Positions 38,563 through 47,236 of a stretch of 64,000 nucleotides of DNA are shown piece by piece. The notes beneath the pieces are model-generated. The model was not told the DNA's origin. It saw nothing but the letters and a program-made list of their open reading frames with translations, and ran no database searches. Source of the DNA: Streptomyces sp. ALI-76-A. Its GTDB lineage: Bacteria; Actinomycetota; Actinomycetes; Streptomycetales; Streptomycetaceae. The translations under genes and the position numbers were made by a program. Where the stretch lies: the NCBI RefSeq assembly GCF_030287445.1, contig NZ_JASVWB010000002.1, positions 1,364,001 to 1,428,000 of the forward strand. Direction: 5' to 3'. Positions within the stretch are counted from its first letter, which is position 1. The number at the start of each line of letters is the position of its first letter.

Positions 38563-39756
38563 GTGAAGGGTGGAGATCTGGAACTGGGCGTGTTGCTGGC
38601 CGCCGCGGAAGCGGCCCCGCCCGGTGAGTCGGTCGACGTGGTGGCACTCGACTTGCAGAAGCGGTTCGGTGCCCAGGGCGTGTCGTTCCTGTTCGTCGAC
38701 CTCATCGGTCAGCGGCTGGTACGGCTCGCCGCGGCCGGCGGTCCGGCCGCCGGTCAGGACGAGCCGATCGATCTGCGCGGCAGCGTCTACGACGGCGTTC
38801 TGCGCAGCCTGCGCCAGCATGTGGAACCGGACGGCCAGGGCGGCCGGCGCATCCTCACGCCGGTCGTCAACCGCGGCGACTGCATCGGCGTACTGGAGGT
38901 GACTCTCCAGTACGCCGATGACACCGTGCTCCGACAGGTCCGCGACGCGGCCCACGCACTGGCGTACATCATCGTCACGGACAGCCGCTTCACCGACCTG
39001 TACCACCTGCGCCGGCGCACCACCGAGACCAGCCTGGCGGCGGAGATCCAGCACCAGCTGCTGCCCTCGGCCCCCTGCTGCGAGGCAGACCAGTTCACCC
39101 TGGCCGCCGGACTGGTCCCGGCCGACGACATCAGCGGCGACACCTACGACTACACGCTCGACCGCGACACCCTGCACCTGTCGATCACCGACGCCATGGG
39201 CCACGACACGGACTCCGCCCTGTTGGCCACCTTGCTGGTCGGCGCACTGCGGCGGGCCCGCCGCAGCGGCTGTGACGCCCTCAAGCAGGCCCGCCACGCC
39301 CACGAGGCCCTGCTGAGCCACAACCGCGGCCTGGCCACCGGACTGCTCCTGTGCGTCGACCTCGGAACGGGACTGTGCGAACTGGTCAACGCCGGCCATC
39401 CCAGGCCGCTGCGGCTGCGTGACGACGCCGTCGAAGAGGTGCGGCTCGCCGCCAACCTGCCCTTCGGTGTGGCGGCACCCACCCCCTACCGCCTACAGGA
39501 ACTGCACCTGCGTCCCGGGGACCGCCTGGTCCTGCTCACCGACGGCATGCAGGAGCGCGGTGCCGCGGCCGTCGACCTGGCCTCGGTCGTCCGCGACACC
39601 CGCGCGCTGCACCCGAGAGAAGCCGTCCGCGGCCTGACCTCCGCGGTGCTCGACGCCTGCCACGGCAGCCTCAAGGACGACGCCACGGTCGTGATACTGG
39701 ACTGGCACGGCAATCGCAGCCGCCCGGCCGAATCCGGACCCGCCCAGCAGCCATGA
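38563..39756 (+). CDS. GAF-PP2C (SpoIIE-type) serine phosphatase
   Basis: 397 residues from GTG 38563, with GGGAGG five bases upstream. Residues 1-140 form a GAF-like sensor ('VDVVALDLQKRFGAQGVSFLFVDLIGQRLVRLAA', 'ILTPVVNRGDCIGVLEVTLQ'). The linker helix 'TSLAAEIQHQLLPSAP' is the usual lead into SpoIIE phosphatases. Metal-binding motifs are 'VPADDISGDTYDY' and 'ITDAMGHD', then 'NAGHPRPL', 'LLTDGMQERG' and 'LKDDATVVILDW'. Such proteins dephosphorylate anti-anti-sigma factors in partner-switching cascades. No partner is adjacent, but an RsbW-like ATPase is encoded at the far end of the window. Confidence 0.9.
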   Translation: MKGGDLELGVLLAAAEAAPPGESVDVVALDLQKRFGAQGVSFLFVDLIGQRLVRLAAAGGPAAGQDEPIDLRGSVYDGVLRSLRQHVEPDGQGGRRILTPVVNRGDCIGVLEVTLQYADDTVLRQVRDAAHALAYIIVTDSRFTDLYHLRRRTTETSLAAEIQHQLLPSAPCCEADQFTLAAGLVPADDISGDTYDYTLDRDTLHLSITDAMGHDTDSALLATLLVGALRRARRSGCDALKQARHAHEALLSHNRGLATGLLLCVDLGTGLCELVNAGHPRPLRLRDDAVEEVRLAANLPFGVAAPTPYRLQELHLRPGDRLVLLTDGMQERGAAAVDLASVVRDTRALHPREAVRGLTSAVLDACHGSLKDDATVVILDWHGNRSRPAESGPAQQP

Positions 39757-39931
39757 GGGTGGGTGAGGGTGGGTGACTGCGATTGCTGTGGGCTGCCCAG
39801 CGGGGTTGCCGTCAGCGCGACCAGCCCCACCACGGCCGACACCGGCATCGCCGGCCGGGTACCGAGCAGGCCGGCCGTCATGCCGAGGATCACCATGCCG
39901 GACGGCAGCGCGAGGCCGATCCTGGTGCTCG
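39757..39931 (-). other. Possible third gene fragment (hydrophobic, transporter-like)
   Basis: On the minus strand one frame reads 'STRIGLALPSGMVILGMTAGLLGTRPAMPVSAVVGLVALTATPLG', two membrane-like segments without start or context. It adjoins two catabolic-gene fragments and may be a third remnant of the same decayed cluster. Family not identified. Confidence 0.3.
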
Positions 39932-40042
39932 GATCGCGTCCGGCTCCCACGACTCCCACAGCCTGCTGACAAGCCCGAGGTACTCGCTGGCTCGGACGTA
40001 GCGCTCGTCGTGCTCGTGAAGCTTGTCGAGGCCGAAGTTCCG
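39932..40042 (-). pseudogene. Fragment of a flavin-dependent monooxygenase (NtaA/LLM type)
   Basis: About 37 codons read 'NFGLDKLHEHDERYVRASEYLGLVSRLWESWEPDAI'. That is the internal wording of nitrilotriacetate/dibenzothiophene-type monooxygenases ('HDERY..A.E....V..LW.SWE.DA'). There is no start, no stop and none of the rest of the roughly 450-residue enzyme. It is fused in frame to an aldehyde dehydrogenase fragment. Confidence 0.6.
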
Positions 40043-40231
40043 CGCCGCCCGGTCCTCGCCCGACGTCATGAACCGACGGAGATTGCGCTCCAGGTAGTCG
40101 ATGCCCTGGACGACGCCGCCGAGCTCCACCATCGCCGTCTCGTGGCGCGAGCGGTTCCCGAAGTCGGCGTTGATCGCCTCCTCGATGGCGCTGCGCCGGG
40201 CGATCAGCGCCGCCTTGAAGGCTCCGGCCAG
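40043..40231 (-). pseudogene. Fragment of an aldehyde dehydrogenase (coniferyl-aldehyde-dehydrogenase-like N-terminus)
   Basis: About 63 codons read 'AFKAALIARRSAIEEAINADFGNRSRHETAMVELGGVVQGIDYLERNLRRFM', the typical N-terminal helix region of the coniferyl aldehyde dehydrogenase branch ('A..ADFG.RS..E......V...I.YL.R.L..WM'). The catalytic core is absent. It joins the monooxygenase fragment without a stop. Together they are scars of lost catabolic genes next to the MHS transporter. Confidence 0.6.
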
Positions 40232-40361
40232 GCCGTCATGGTGGCGGCACGCACCTCTGCACCCAGAACTATGGTGCCCCACCACATGTGCCACTGACCT
40301 GCGGATTCCTACGGTATGGCGACACGCACACGTCCCCGCCGACCGCTTGGAAGTGGTACCG

Positions 40362-41747
40362 ATGTCCTCCCCCGCGACCGCCGCCCCACCCCCCGCCAGC
40401 CTCAAGCGCATCGTCGCCGCCAGCCTCATCGGCACCACCATCGAGTGGTACGACTTCTTCCTCTACGGCTCCGCGGCCGCCCTGGTCTTCAACCAGCTGT
40501 TCTTCCCGGACTCGGATCCGCTCGTCGGCACCCTGCTGTCGTTCCTGACGTACGCCGTCGGATTCGCCGCCCGTCCGCTCGGTGCCCTGGTCTTCGGGCA
40601 CTACGGCGACCGGCTCGGCCGGAAGAAACTGCTGGTGCTGAGCTTGCTGCTGATGGGCGGGGCGACCTTCGCGATCGGCCTGCTGCCCACGCACGCCACC
40701 ATCGGCACCGCCGCTCCGGTGCTGCTGACCGTGCTACGGCTCGTGCAGGGCTTCGCGCTCGGCGGCGAGTGGGGCGGGGCCGTGCTGCTGGTGTCCGAAC
40801 ACGGGGACGCGCGTCGGCGCGGCTTCTGGGCCTCGTGGCCGCAGACCGGCGCGCCCGCGGGGCAGCTCCTGGCCACCGGCGTGCTGTCCCTGCTGACCGC
40901 CGTCCTGTCGGACAGCGCGTTCAACAGCTGGGGCTGGCGGATCCCGTTCCTGCTCTCCGGCGTACTGGTGATCGTCGGTTTGTGGATTCGGCTGTCCGTC
41001 GACGAATCGCCGGTGTTCAAGCAGGCCTTGGCGCAGGCCGAGGCCCGCAAGGCGACGCACACCGCCGAGGCCGAGAAGCTGCCGCTCGTCGCCGTGCTGA
41101 AGCACCACTGGCGGGACGTACTGGTGGCGATGGGCGCCCGCATGGCGGAGAACATCAGCTACTACGTCATCACCGCGTTCATCCTCGTCTACGCCACCAC
41201 GTCGGCCGGCGTCTCCAAGCAGACCGCGCTCAACGCGGTGCTGATCGCGTCGGCCGTGCACTTCGCCGTGATCCCGGCCTGGGGTGCCCTGTCGGACCGC
41301 GTCGGCCGGCGTCCCGTGTATCTGCTGGGCGCGGTCGGCGTCGGCCTGTGGATGTTCCCGTTCTTCGCGCTCATCGACACCGGCGGCTTCGGCAACCTGC
41401 TCCTCGCCGTGACCGTCGGGCTGGTCATGCACGGAGCGATGTACGCGCCCCAGGCCGCCTTCTTCTCGGAGATGTTCTCGACCCGGATGCGCTACTCCGG
41501 AGCCTCCATCGGCGCCCAGTTCGCCTCCGTCGCGGCGGGCGCTCCGGCTCCCCTGATCGCCACCGCCCTGCTGGCCGACTACGGCAGCTCCACCCCGATC
41601 GCGCTGTACGTCATCGCCGCGGCCGTCCTGACCGTCGTCGCCGTGGGTGTGGCCAAGGAGACCCGCCACCGGGACCTGTCCGACATCGAGCCGTCCGCCG
41701 ACGCGCCGCCCGCGACGGCCCCGGCGGCGGACGCGCGCACCGTCTGA
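40362..41747 (+). CDS. MHS-family MFS transporter (metabolite:H+ symporter)
   Basis: 461 residues from ATG 40362, with GGAAGTGG upstream. 'SLIGTTIEWYDFFLYGSAAALVFNQLFFP' is the MHS family opening. 'GHYGDRLGRKKLLVLSLLLMG' is the MFS loop 2-3 motif, and 'RLVQGFALGGEWGGAVLLVSEH' and 'SEMFSTRMRYSGASIGAQF' are also typical. Twelve helices are evident. The family carries organic acids (shikimate, alpha-ketoglutarate, citrate, proline betaine). A 3-hydroxybutyrate dehydrogenase and a PucR-type regulator next to it suggest a hydroxy-acid substrate. A strong stem-loop follows the stop. Confidence 0.93.
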   Translation: MSSPATAAPPPASLKRIVAASLIGTTIEWYDFFLYGSAAALVFNQLFFPDSDPLVGTLLSFLTYAVGFAARPLGALVFGHYGDRLGRKKLLVLSLLLMGGATFAIGLLPTHATIGTAAPVLLTVLRLVQGFALGGEWGGAVLLVSEHGDARRRGFWASWPQTGAPAGQLLATGVLSLLTAVLSDSAFNSWGWRIPFLLSGVLVIVGLWIRLSVDESPVFKQALAQAEARKATHTAEAEKLPLVAVLKHHWRDVLVAMGARMAENISYYVITAFILVYATTSAGVSKQTALNAVLIASAVHFAVIPAWGALSDRVGRRPVYLLGAVGVGLWMFPFFALIDTGGFGNLLLAVTVGLVMHGAMYAPQAAFFSEMFSTRMRYSGASIGAQFASVAAGAPAPLIATALLADYGSSTPIALYVIAAAVLTVVAVGVAKETRHRDLSDIEPSADAPPATAPAADARTV

Positions 41748-41769
41748 GCCGTCAACGGAACCTCCCCGG

Positions 41770-41795
41770 CCCCCGTACGTCCGTGCGTACGGGGG
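41770..41795. terminator. Bidirectional terminator between the transporter and PucR genes
   Basis: CCCCCGTACG and CGTACGGGGG form a perfect 10-bp stem with a 6-nt loop, ending directly at the stop codon of the convergent regulator. Confidence 0.8.
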
Positions 41796-43946
41796 TCAGT
41801 GGCGTCCCGCCCCCGACAACCGGTGGAGTCTGAGCGCGAGTTGTATCTCCAGGGCCCTGGCGGGACTCTGCCAGTCGTCACCGAGGAGACGGCCGACACG
41901 CTCCAGCCGCTGGGCGACCGTGTTCACATGGACATGCAGCGCGTCCTTGGTGCGGGCGGGGCTCATCCCGCTCGCGAAGTAGGCGTCGAGGGTGCGCACC
42001 AGATCGGTGCCGCGCCGTTCGTCGTACGCGACCACCTGGCCGATCGTGCGGTGGACGAAGCCGGTGATGTCCCGGTCCCCCGCGAGCAGCAGCCCGAGGA
42101 AACCGAAGTCCTCGGCGGCGGCCCCGTCGCCGGAGCGGCCCAGCAGCCTCAGGGCGTCCAGGCAGCGTCGGCCCTCCTCGTAGGCGCCGGCCACCGCGTC
42201 CGGCCGGGTGACCAGCTTCTCGACGGGGGCGGAGGCGCCGACGGTGACCGGCTCGTGCACGGCGGTGCCGAGATGGCGGGCCGTGCGACGGGCCACCTCC
42301 GTCGCGGTGTCGCCCGGCTCCAGCGGCAGCAGCAGCACGGTGCCGCCGTCGCGGGCGGCGGCCAGACCCCGCCGGGTGGCGGCGAGGTGCGAGGCCGCGG
42401 ACCACAGACGCCTGCGGGCGTCCGCCTCGTGGTCGGCGTCGGCGGCGGCGGCGTCGAGCCGGGCGGCGAGCACCACATGGGTGGCGTCCAGGTCGGCCTG
42501 CAACCGGGACGCGCGCTCGCGCAGCAGCCGGGAGTCGCGGTCCCGGGCGTCCAGCAGGTCGTCCAGCAGCTCGCCCCGCACCCGCTGTTCGGCCTCGGCG
42601 GCGGAGCGTCTGGCGAGCAGCAGCAGCGAGGTGACCATGGCGGCGCGCTCCAGGGTGCGCTGGTCGACGGGATCGAGCCCTGGATGGCCGCGCAGCACCA
42701 GCGCGCCGAGCAGCTCACCGCCGGCGGCCACCGCGGCGATCCAGTCGTCCCCGTGCCGCACGGCGTGGCCCTCCGCGCGGGACGCCTCCAGCGCCTGCGC
42801 TGGCGCGGCGACGGCCTCGGTGAACTCGACCGTGCCGTCCAGGACCTCGGACACCGCGGCGGCCACGTCATGGACCTGACCGCCGCGCAGGACGAGTTCG
42901 GCGAGCCGGTCATGAACGTCCGACGCGCGCTCGATGACCCCGCTGCGGTCCTGGATGATCTCGTTGGCGCGCTCCAGGCCGGCCAGGGCGGAGCGGGTCT
43001 CGGTGAGGAGGTTCGCGGTGTCGATGGCGGCCGCGGCCAGCGCGGCGAACGAGCCGAGCAGCGCGATCTGCTCCCGCTCGAAGACCCGGGCCCGCCGGTC
43101 CGCCGCGAACAGCACCCCGATCACGTGCTGCCCCAGCATCAGCGGCACTCCGAGGATGGCGACCAGGCCCTCGTCGCGTACGCCCGCGTCGATGGCGCGG
43201 GTGTGCCGGAAGCGGTCGTCCTTGAAGTAGTCGTCGGTGACGTACGGCCGGGCGGTCTGGGCGACGAGGCCGCCGAGTCCCTCGCCCATCCCGAGGCGCA
43301 GCTGCTGGAAACGGGCCGCGACCGAGCCCTCGGTGACCCGCATGTAGGTGTCGCCCCGCGCCGGGTCGTTCAGGCTGAGGTAGGCGATGTCCGTGCCGAG
43401 CAGCGACCGGGCGCGCTGCACGATCGCCTGGAGGACCGCGTCCAGGTCGCGCAGCCCGGCCAGGTCGTGGGCGGTCTCGAAGAGGGCGGACAGCTCCGCC
43501 TCCCGGCGACGCCGCCCCTCCAGTTCCGAGCGCACCCGCAGCGCGAGCGGCTTGGCCCGCTCCAGTGCGGCGATCTCCTCGGCCGGCCGGCCTTCGGCAC
43601 GGGCGACCAGCACCGGCTGCTCATAGGCCTCGGCGGACGCTCCCCGGGCCAGCAGCTCCAGGAACGGCGCCTCGGCGGCGCCGGGCGCCGGGGAGGCAGC
43701 GGTCTCGTCCACGACCGACGAGGCGGGCGTCGACCCGCTCCCGGGCACCGGCGCGGCGCCCGCGCCGTCAGGGGCCGGCGCCCCGGGACCCTCGCTCGGC
43801 ATGCCTGCGGCCGGTGCTCCGGCGACACCGACGGCACCGGTGACACCGGTGACGCCGGACACTCCGGCCGCACCGGCGGCTCCGGCGGCTCCGGCTCGTT
43901 CGGTGGACTGCACGTGATCGCGGGACATGCTCACAGGATTCACCAT
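41796..43946 (-). CDS. GAF-domain PucR/CdaR-type transcriptional regulator
   Basis: 716 residues from ATG 43946 (43928 is an in-frame alternative). The N-terminal 110 residues are low complexity, including nine Gly-X-Y triplets (GAAGAAGAAGVSGVTGVTG...). A GAF domain follows (about 140-320: 'LSALFETAHDLAGLRDLDAVLQAIVQRARSLLGTDIAYL', 'GVPLMLGQHVIGVLFAADRRARVFEREQIALLGSFAALAAAAI'). A CdaR-like middle region and a C-terminal PucR helix-turn-helix come next ('LVRTLDAYFASGMSPARTKDALHVHVNTVAQRLERVGRLL'). PucR-type proteins usually activate catabolic genes. It lies between the MHS transporter and the 3-hydroxybutyrate dehydrogenase, its likely targets. Confidence 0.92.
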   Translation of the reverse strand: MVNPVSMSRDHVQSTERAGAAGAAGAAGVSGVTGVTGAVGVAGAPAAGMPSEGPGAPAPDGAGAAPVPGSGSTPASSVVDETAASPAPGAAEAPFLELLARGASAEAYEQPVLVARAEGRPAEEIAALERAKPLALRVRSELEGRRRREAELSALFETAHDLAGLRDLDAVLQAIVQRARSLLGTDIAYLSLNDPARGDTYMRVTEGSVAARFQQLRLGMGEGLGGLVAQTARPYVTDDYFKDDRFRHTRAIDAGVRDEGLVAILGVPLMLGQHVIGVLFAADRRARVFEREQIALLGSFAALAAAAIDTANLLTETRSALAGLERANEIIQDRSGVIERASDVHDRLAELVLRGGQVHDVAAAVSEVLDGTVEFTEAVAAPAQALEASRAEGHAVRHGDDWIAAVAAGGELLGALVLRGHPGLDPVDQRTLERAAMVTSLLLLARRSAAEAEQRVRGELLDDLLDARDRDSRLLRERASRLQADLDATHVVLAARLDAAAADADHEADARRRLWSAASHLAATRRGLAAARDGGTVLLLPLEPGDTATEVARRTARHLGTAVHEPVTVGASAPVEKLVTRPDAVAGAYEEGRRCLDALRLLGRSGDGAAAEDFGFLGLLLAGDRDITGFVHRTIGQVVAYDERRGTDLVRTLDAYFASGMSPARTKDALHVHVNTVAQRLERVGRLLGDDWQSPARALEIQLALRLHRLSGAGRH

Positions 43947-44004
43947 CGCCCGGCCGCCCGTTCCACCCTGTGGAAAACTCCGCGGGCGACCCGGGCCCGG
44001 CCGC

Positions 44005-44805
44005 TCAGTGCGCGGTCCAGCCGCCGTCGAGGACGAGCGAGGTGCCGGTCATGAAGGAGGCCTGCGGGCTGCAGAGATACGCCACGGCCTCGGCGACCTC
44101 CTCCGGTTCGATCAGCCGCTTCACGGCGCTGTCCTGCAGCAGCACCTCGGACAGCACGCGTTCCTCCGGGATCCCGTGCGCCTCGGCCTGGTCCGCGAGC
44201 TGCTTCTCGACCAGTGGTGTGCGCACATAGGCCGGGTTCACACAGTTCGAGGTGACCCCATGGGGCGCTCCTTCGAGGGCCGCCGTCTTGGACAGCCCCT
44301 CCAGGCCATGCTTGGCGGCCACGTACGCCGACTTGTACGCGGAGGCACGCAGCCCGTGCACGGACGACACGTTCACGATCCGGCCCCACCCCTGCCCGTA
44401 CATGTGGGGCAGCGCACCGCGGATGAGCCGGAAGGGCGCCTCCAGCATCACGGTGAGCACGGTGTGGAAGACGTCCGGGGGGAACTCCTCGATGGGCCGA
44501 ACCAGTTGCAGTCCGGCGTTGTTGACGAGGACGTCGGTGCCCGCGGCGGCGAGTTCGGCGGCGTCCAGGTCGGTGAGGTCGAGCACCCGCGCGTCGACGG
44601 TGCCCGCGAGCCCGCGGCCCTGCTCGACGAGGGTCTCCAGACCGGCGGCGTCCCGGTCGACCGCTCTCACCTTCGCCCCGGCGGCGGCGAGCCGCAGCGC
44701 GCAGGCGCGGCCGATGCCGCCGGCCGCACCGGTGACGAGGGCGGTGCGGCCACCGAGGTCGAGCATGGGGGCGTGGGGTCCCGGGAGGGCACTGCGAGCA
44801 GTCAT
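44005..44805 (-). CDS. 3-hydroxybutyrate dehydrogenase (classical SDR)
   Basis: 266 residues from ATG 44805 (ATG 44766 would remove a 13-residue lead). NAD-binding TGAAGGIG (25-32), NNAG (95-98), catalytic Ser in NVSSVHG (S147/S148) and Y161-x3-K165. 'GLRASAYKSAYVAAKHGLEGLSKTAALEGA', 'CVNPAYVRTPLVEKQL' and 'LCSPQASFMTGTSLVLDGGW' are the wording of D-beta-hydroxybutyrate dehydrogenases, which oxidise 3-hydroxybutyrate to acetoacetate. It is on the same strand as the PucR regulator, just upstream of it. Confidence 0.88.
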   Translation of the reverse strand: MTARSALPGPHAPMLDLGGRTALVTGAAGGIGRACALRLAAAGAKVRAVDRDAAGLETLVEQGRGLAGTVDARVLDLTDLDAAELAAAGTDVLVNNAGLQLVRPIEEFPPDVFHTVLTVMLEAPFRLIRGALPHMYGQGWGRIVNVSSVHGLRASAYKSAYVAAKHGLEGLSKTAALEGAPHGVTSNCVNPAYVRTPLVEKQLADQAEAHGIPEERVLSEVLLQDSAVKRLIEPEEVAEAVAYLCSPQASFMTGTSLVLDGGWTAH

Positions 44806-44859
44806 GCCCCGACCCTAGGCAGCATCCGGCTCCCGCCCCATGTGGTCAGCACCCACACT

Positions 44860-45339
44860 TCACTCGACACTCGTAGGTTCGAACCATGTGGGGTCGTCCG
44901 ACAGGGCCTGTTTGATCCGCAGCAACGCGAACTCGTTGAGCTCGGGCAGGGCGTCCACGGCGAACCAGCCCACCTCCAGCGACTCGTCGTCGTTGACCCG
45001 CGCCTCCCCGTCGACGGCCCGGCAGCGGAAGTTGATGTCCATGTACTGGCACACGTCGCCGTTCTCGTAGGTGACGGGTCGGAGCGCCTGGACGGCGATC
45101 ACCCGCTCCACCTCGCAGCGCACCCCTGTCTCCTCCTCGACCTCCCGCACGGCGCAGGTCGCCGGCTGCTCGCCCGGTTCGGGGATACCCCCGATCAGCG
45201 ACCATTTGCGGGTGTCGGAGCGCCGGTTGAGCAGCACTCTGCCCTCGTCGTCGAGTACGACGGCGCTGACGCCGGGCAGCCACAGCGACTCGTGGCCGAT
45301 GGACGTCCGCAGTGAACGGATGAAGTCAGGAGTAGCCAT
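44860..45339 (-). CDS. Nudix hydrolase
   Basis: 159 residues. The Nudix box is complete and begins at about residue 50: 'GGIPEPGE' then 'REVEEETGV', matching Gx5Ex7REUxEExGU. 'ESLWLPGVSAVVLDDEGRVLLNRRSDTRKWSLI' precedes it. Nudix enzymes hydrolyse nucleoside diphosphate derivatives with Mg2+; the substrate is not predictable here. No operon partner: an SDR gene lies downstream and lnt upstream on the same strand. Confidence 0.93.
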   Translation of the reverse strand: MATPDFIRSLRTSIGHESLWLPGVSAVVLDDEGRVLLNRRSDTRKWSLIGGIPEPGEQPATCAVREVEEETGVRCEVERVIAVQALRPVTYENGDVCQYMDINFRCRAVDGEARVNDDESLEVGWFAVDALPELNEFALLRIKQALSDDPTWFEPTSVE

Positions 45340-45373
45340 GGCCCCGACTCTAATGGGCGATCTTCGGCGCCCT

Positions 45374-45393
45374 CACGCCCTTCCCAGGGCGTG
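45374..45393 (-). terminator. Stem-loop after the lnt gene
   Basis: CACGCCC and GGGCGTG pair perfectly around a 6-nt loop, 14 bp past the lnt stop and before the Nudix start. Confidence 0.6.
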
Positions 45394-45407
45394 CGACGGG
45401 CGTACGG

Positions 45408-47018
45408 CTACACGTCACCGGCGCGCCGGGCGCGCAGGCCGGCGCCGATGGCCCAGCCCAGTCCGCCCGCGGCGACCAGCACCAGAGCGATCTCCGGCGC
45501 GATGCCCAGCCGGGTGGCGGGCGTCTGCGAGGAGCGCAGCGGGACCTTCTGGACCAGCGAGTCGGCCACGAACATGCCGGTCCGCTGTGTGATCCGCCCG
45601 CCCGGCATGATGATCGCGCTGACGCCGCTGGTCACCGGGACGGTGACGGTCCGGCTGTGCTCGACCGCGCGCACCCGGGACATGGCGAGCTGCTGGTAGG
45701 TCATCTCGCTGCGGTCGAAGGTGGCGTTGTTGCTGGGCACGGAGATCAGCTGGGCACCGTCGGTGACCTCGGAGCGCACGGCCCAGTCGAAGGCGGCCTC
45801 GTAGCAGGTGACCAGACCGACCTTGGCGCCGTCCATGGTGAACACGCCCGGCTCGCTGCCCCGGCTGAAGTCCTGGCGGACCATGGAGGTCCACTCGCTG
45901 TTGATCGCGCCGATGAGCGAGCGCAGCGGGAGGTACTCGCCGAAGGGCTGGATCTGCCGCTTGTCGTAGGTGTCGACGGGGCCCTCGACCGGGTCCCACA
46001 GGATCTGCTCGTTGTAGAGCCTGCCGTCGCGCCCGACGACACCGCCGACCGAGATGGGCACGCCGATCGCCTGGGCCGCCTCGTCGATGACGGCGCGCGC
46101 GTCGGGGTTGGCGAACGGGTCGATGTCGGAGGAGTTCTCGGGCCACAGCACGAAGTCGGGCTGGGCGACCTTGCCGGCCTTGACCTCGGCGGCCAGCCGC
46201 AGCGTCTCCCGCGCGTGGTAGTCGAGGACGGCCCGCCGCTGGGCGTTGAAGTCCAGACCGGCGCGGGGCACATTGCCCTGGATGAGCGCGACGGTCACGC
46301 TGCCGTCCTCGGCCTCGTCGCTCACCAGCGGCCGGGCGGCCACCGCGCCCAGCACGGGCACCGCCACGCTCAGCAGGGCGACGGCCGCCGCCGACCGCCG
46401 TACGGCCTGGGTGCGCCGTGCCGCAAGGGCCAGCCGCACGACCTCGCAGAGGCCGAAGCCGCACAGGACGACGGCGAAACCGAGGACCGGGGTGCCGCCC
46501 ACCGCGGCGAGCGGCAGGAAGACGCCGTCCGCCTGCCCGAACGCGATCTTGCCCCAGGGGAAGCCGTTGAAGGGCGCACGCGCGCGTGCCGCCTCTCCGG
46601 CGATCCACACAGCCGCCGCCCACACCGGCCAGCCGGGCAGCTTCGAGACCGCGGCGACGCCCGCGCCGACCAGGGCCACGAAGACCGCCTCGATGACGAC
46701 CAGCGCCAGCCAGGGCCCCGGGCCGACCTCCACGCCGGTCCACACCAGCAGCGGCAGCAGGAAGCCGAGACCGAAGAGGTAGCCGAGACCGAGGCCCGCC
46801 TTCCAGCCGCGCCCGCGCAGCACCCACCCGAGGACGGCGAAGGCCGGCAGGGCCAGCCACCACAGGGAGCGGGGCGGGAAACTGACGTAGAGCAGCACTC
46901 CGGAGAGCGCGGCGGCGGCGAACGGAACCAGTCGCAGGAGCCGCGCCCCGCGCGATACGGACGCGCTCGGCGGCCTCACCTGGTCCGACTCGTCCACAGA
47001 GGTTGCGGTGACGGTCAC
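45408..47018 (-). CDS. lnt: Apolipoprotein N-acyltransferase
   Basis: 536 residues from GTG 47018, the only plausible start although its ribosome-binding site is weak. About seven membrane helices flank an extracytoplasmic nitrilase-like domain. The conserved Glu-Lys-Cys set is visible: 'FVLWPENSSDIDPFANP', 'YDKRQIQPFGEYLPLR' and 'VGLVTCYEAAFD'. 'NNATFDRSEMTYQQLAMSRVRAVEHSRTVTVPVTSGVSAII' is also classical. It adds the third acyl chain to lipoprotein cysteines, which is relevant to the lipoproteins encoded in this window. Streptomyces can carry two Lnt homologues; whether this is the main one is not known. Confidence 0.93.
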   Translation of the reverse strand: MTVTATSVDESDQVRPPSASVSRGARLLRLVPFAAAALSGVLLYVSFPPRSLWWLALPAFAVLGWVLRGRGWKAGLGLGYLFGLGFLLPLLVWTGVEVGPGPWLALVVIEAVFVALVGAGVAAVSKLPGWPVWAAAVWIAGEAARARAPFNGFPWGKIAFGQADGVFLPLAAVGGTPVLGFAVVLCGFGLCEVVRLALAARRTQAVRRSAAAVALLSVAVPVLGAVAARPLVSDEAEDGSVTVALIQGNVPRAGLDFNAQRRAVLDYHARETLRLAAEVKAGKVAQPDFVLWPENSSDIDPFANPDARAVIDEAAQAIGVPISVGGVVGRDGRLYNEQILWDPVEGPVDTYDKRQIQPFGEYLPLRSLIGAINSEWTSMVRQDFSRGSEPGVFTMDGAKVGLVTCYEAAFDWAVRSEVTDGAQLISVPSNNATFDRSEMTYQQLAMSRVRAVEHSRTVTVPVTSGVSAIIMPGGRITQRTGMFVADSLVQKVPLRSSQTPATRLGIAPEIALVLVAAGGLGWAIGAGLRARRAGDV

Positions 47019-47236
47019 TGTGGGAGTGTACGGCCGCCCGCCTCGACGCCGACAGCGCGGTCCGTCCCGCCCGAGGCACGCACGTCGGCCGCGACGTTCC
47101 CGCGCATCTCGGCCCCACATGTCCACAAACCGCCCATCAGCCGTTACGGTGTGCCCCAGTCTGTGTCGTACGGGCCGGTAACACGCGGCGCGAACGGGGC
47201 GACACGGGTCGGGGGCGACCGGGTTCGGGGGGCGGG

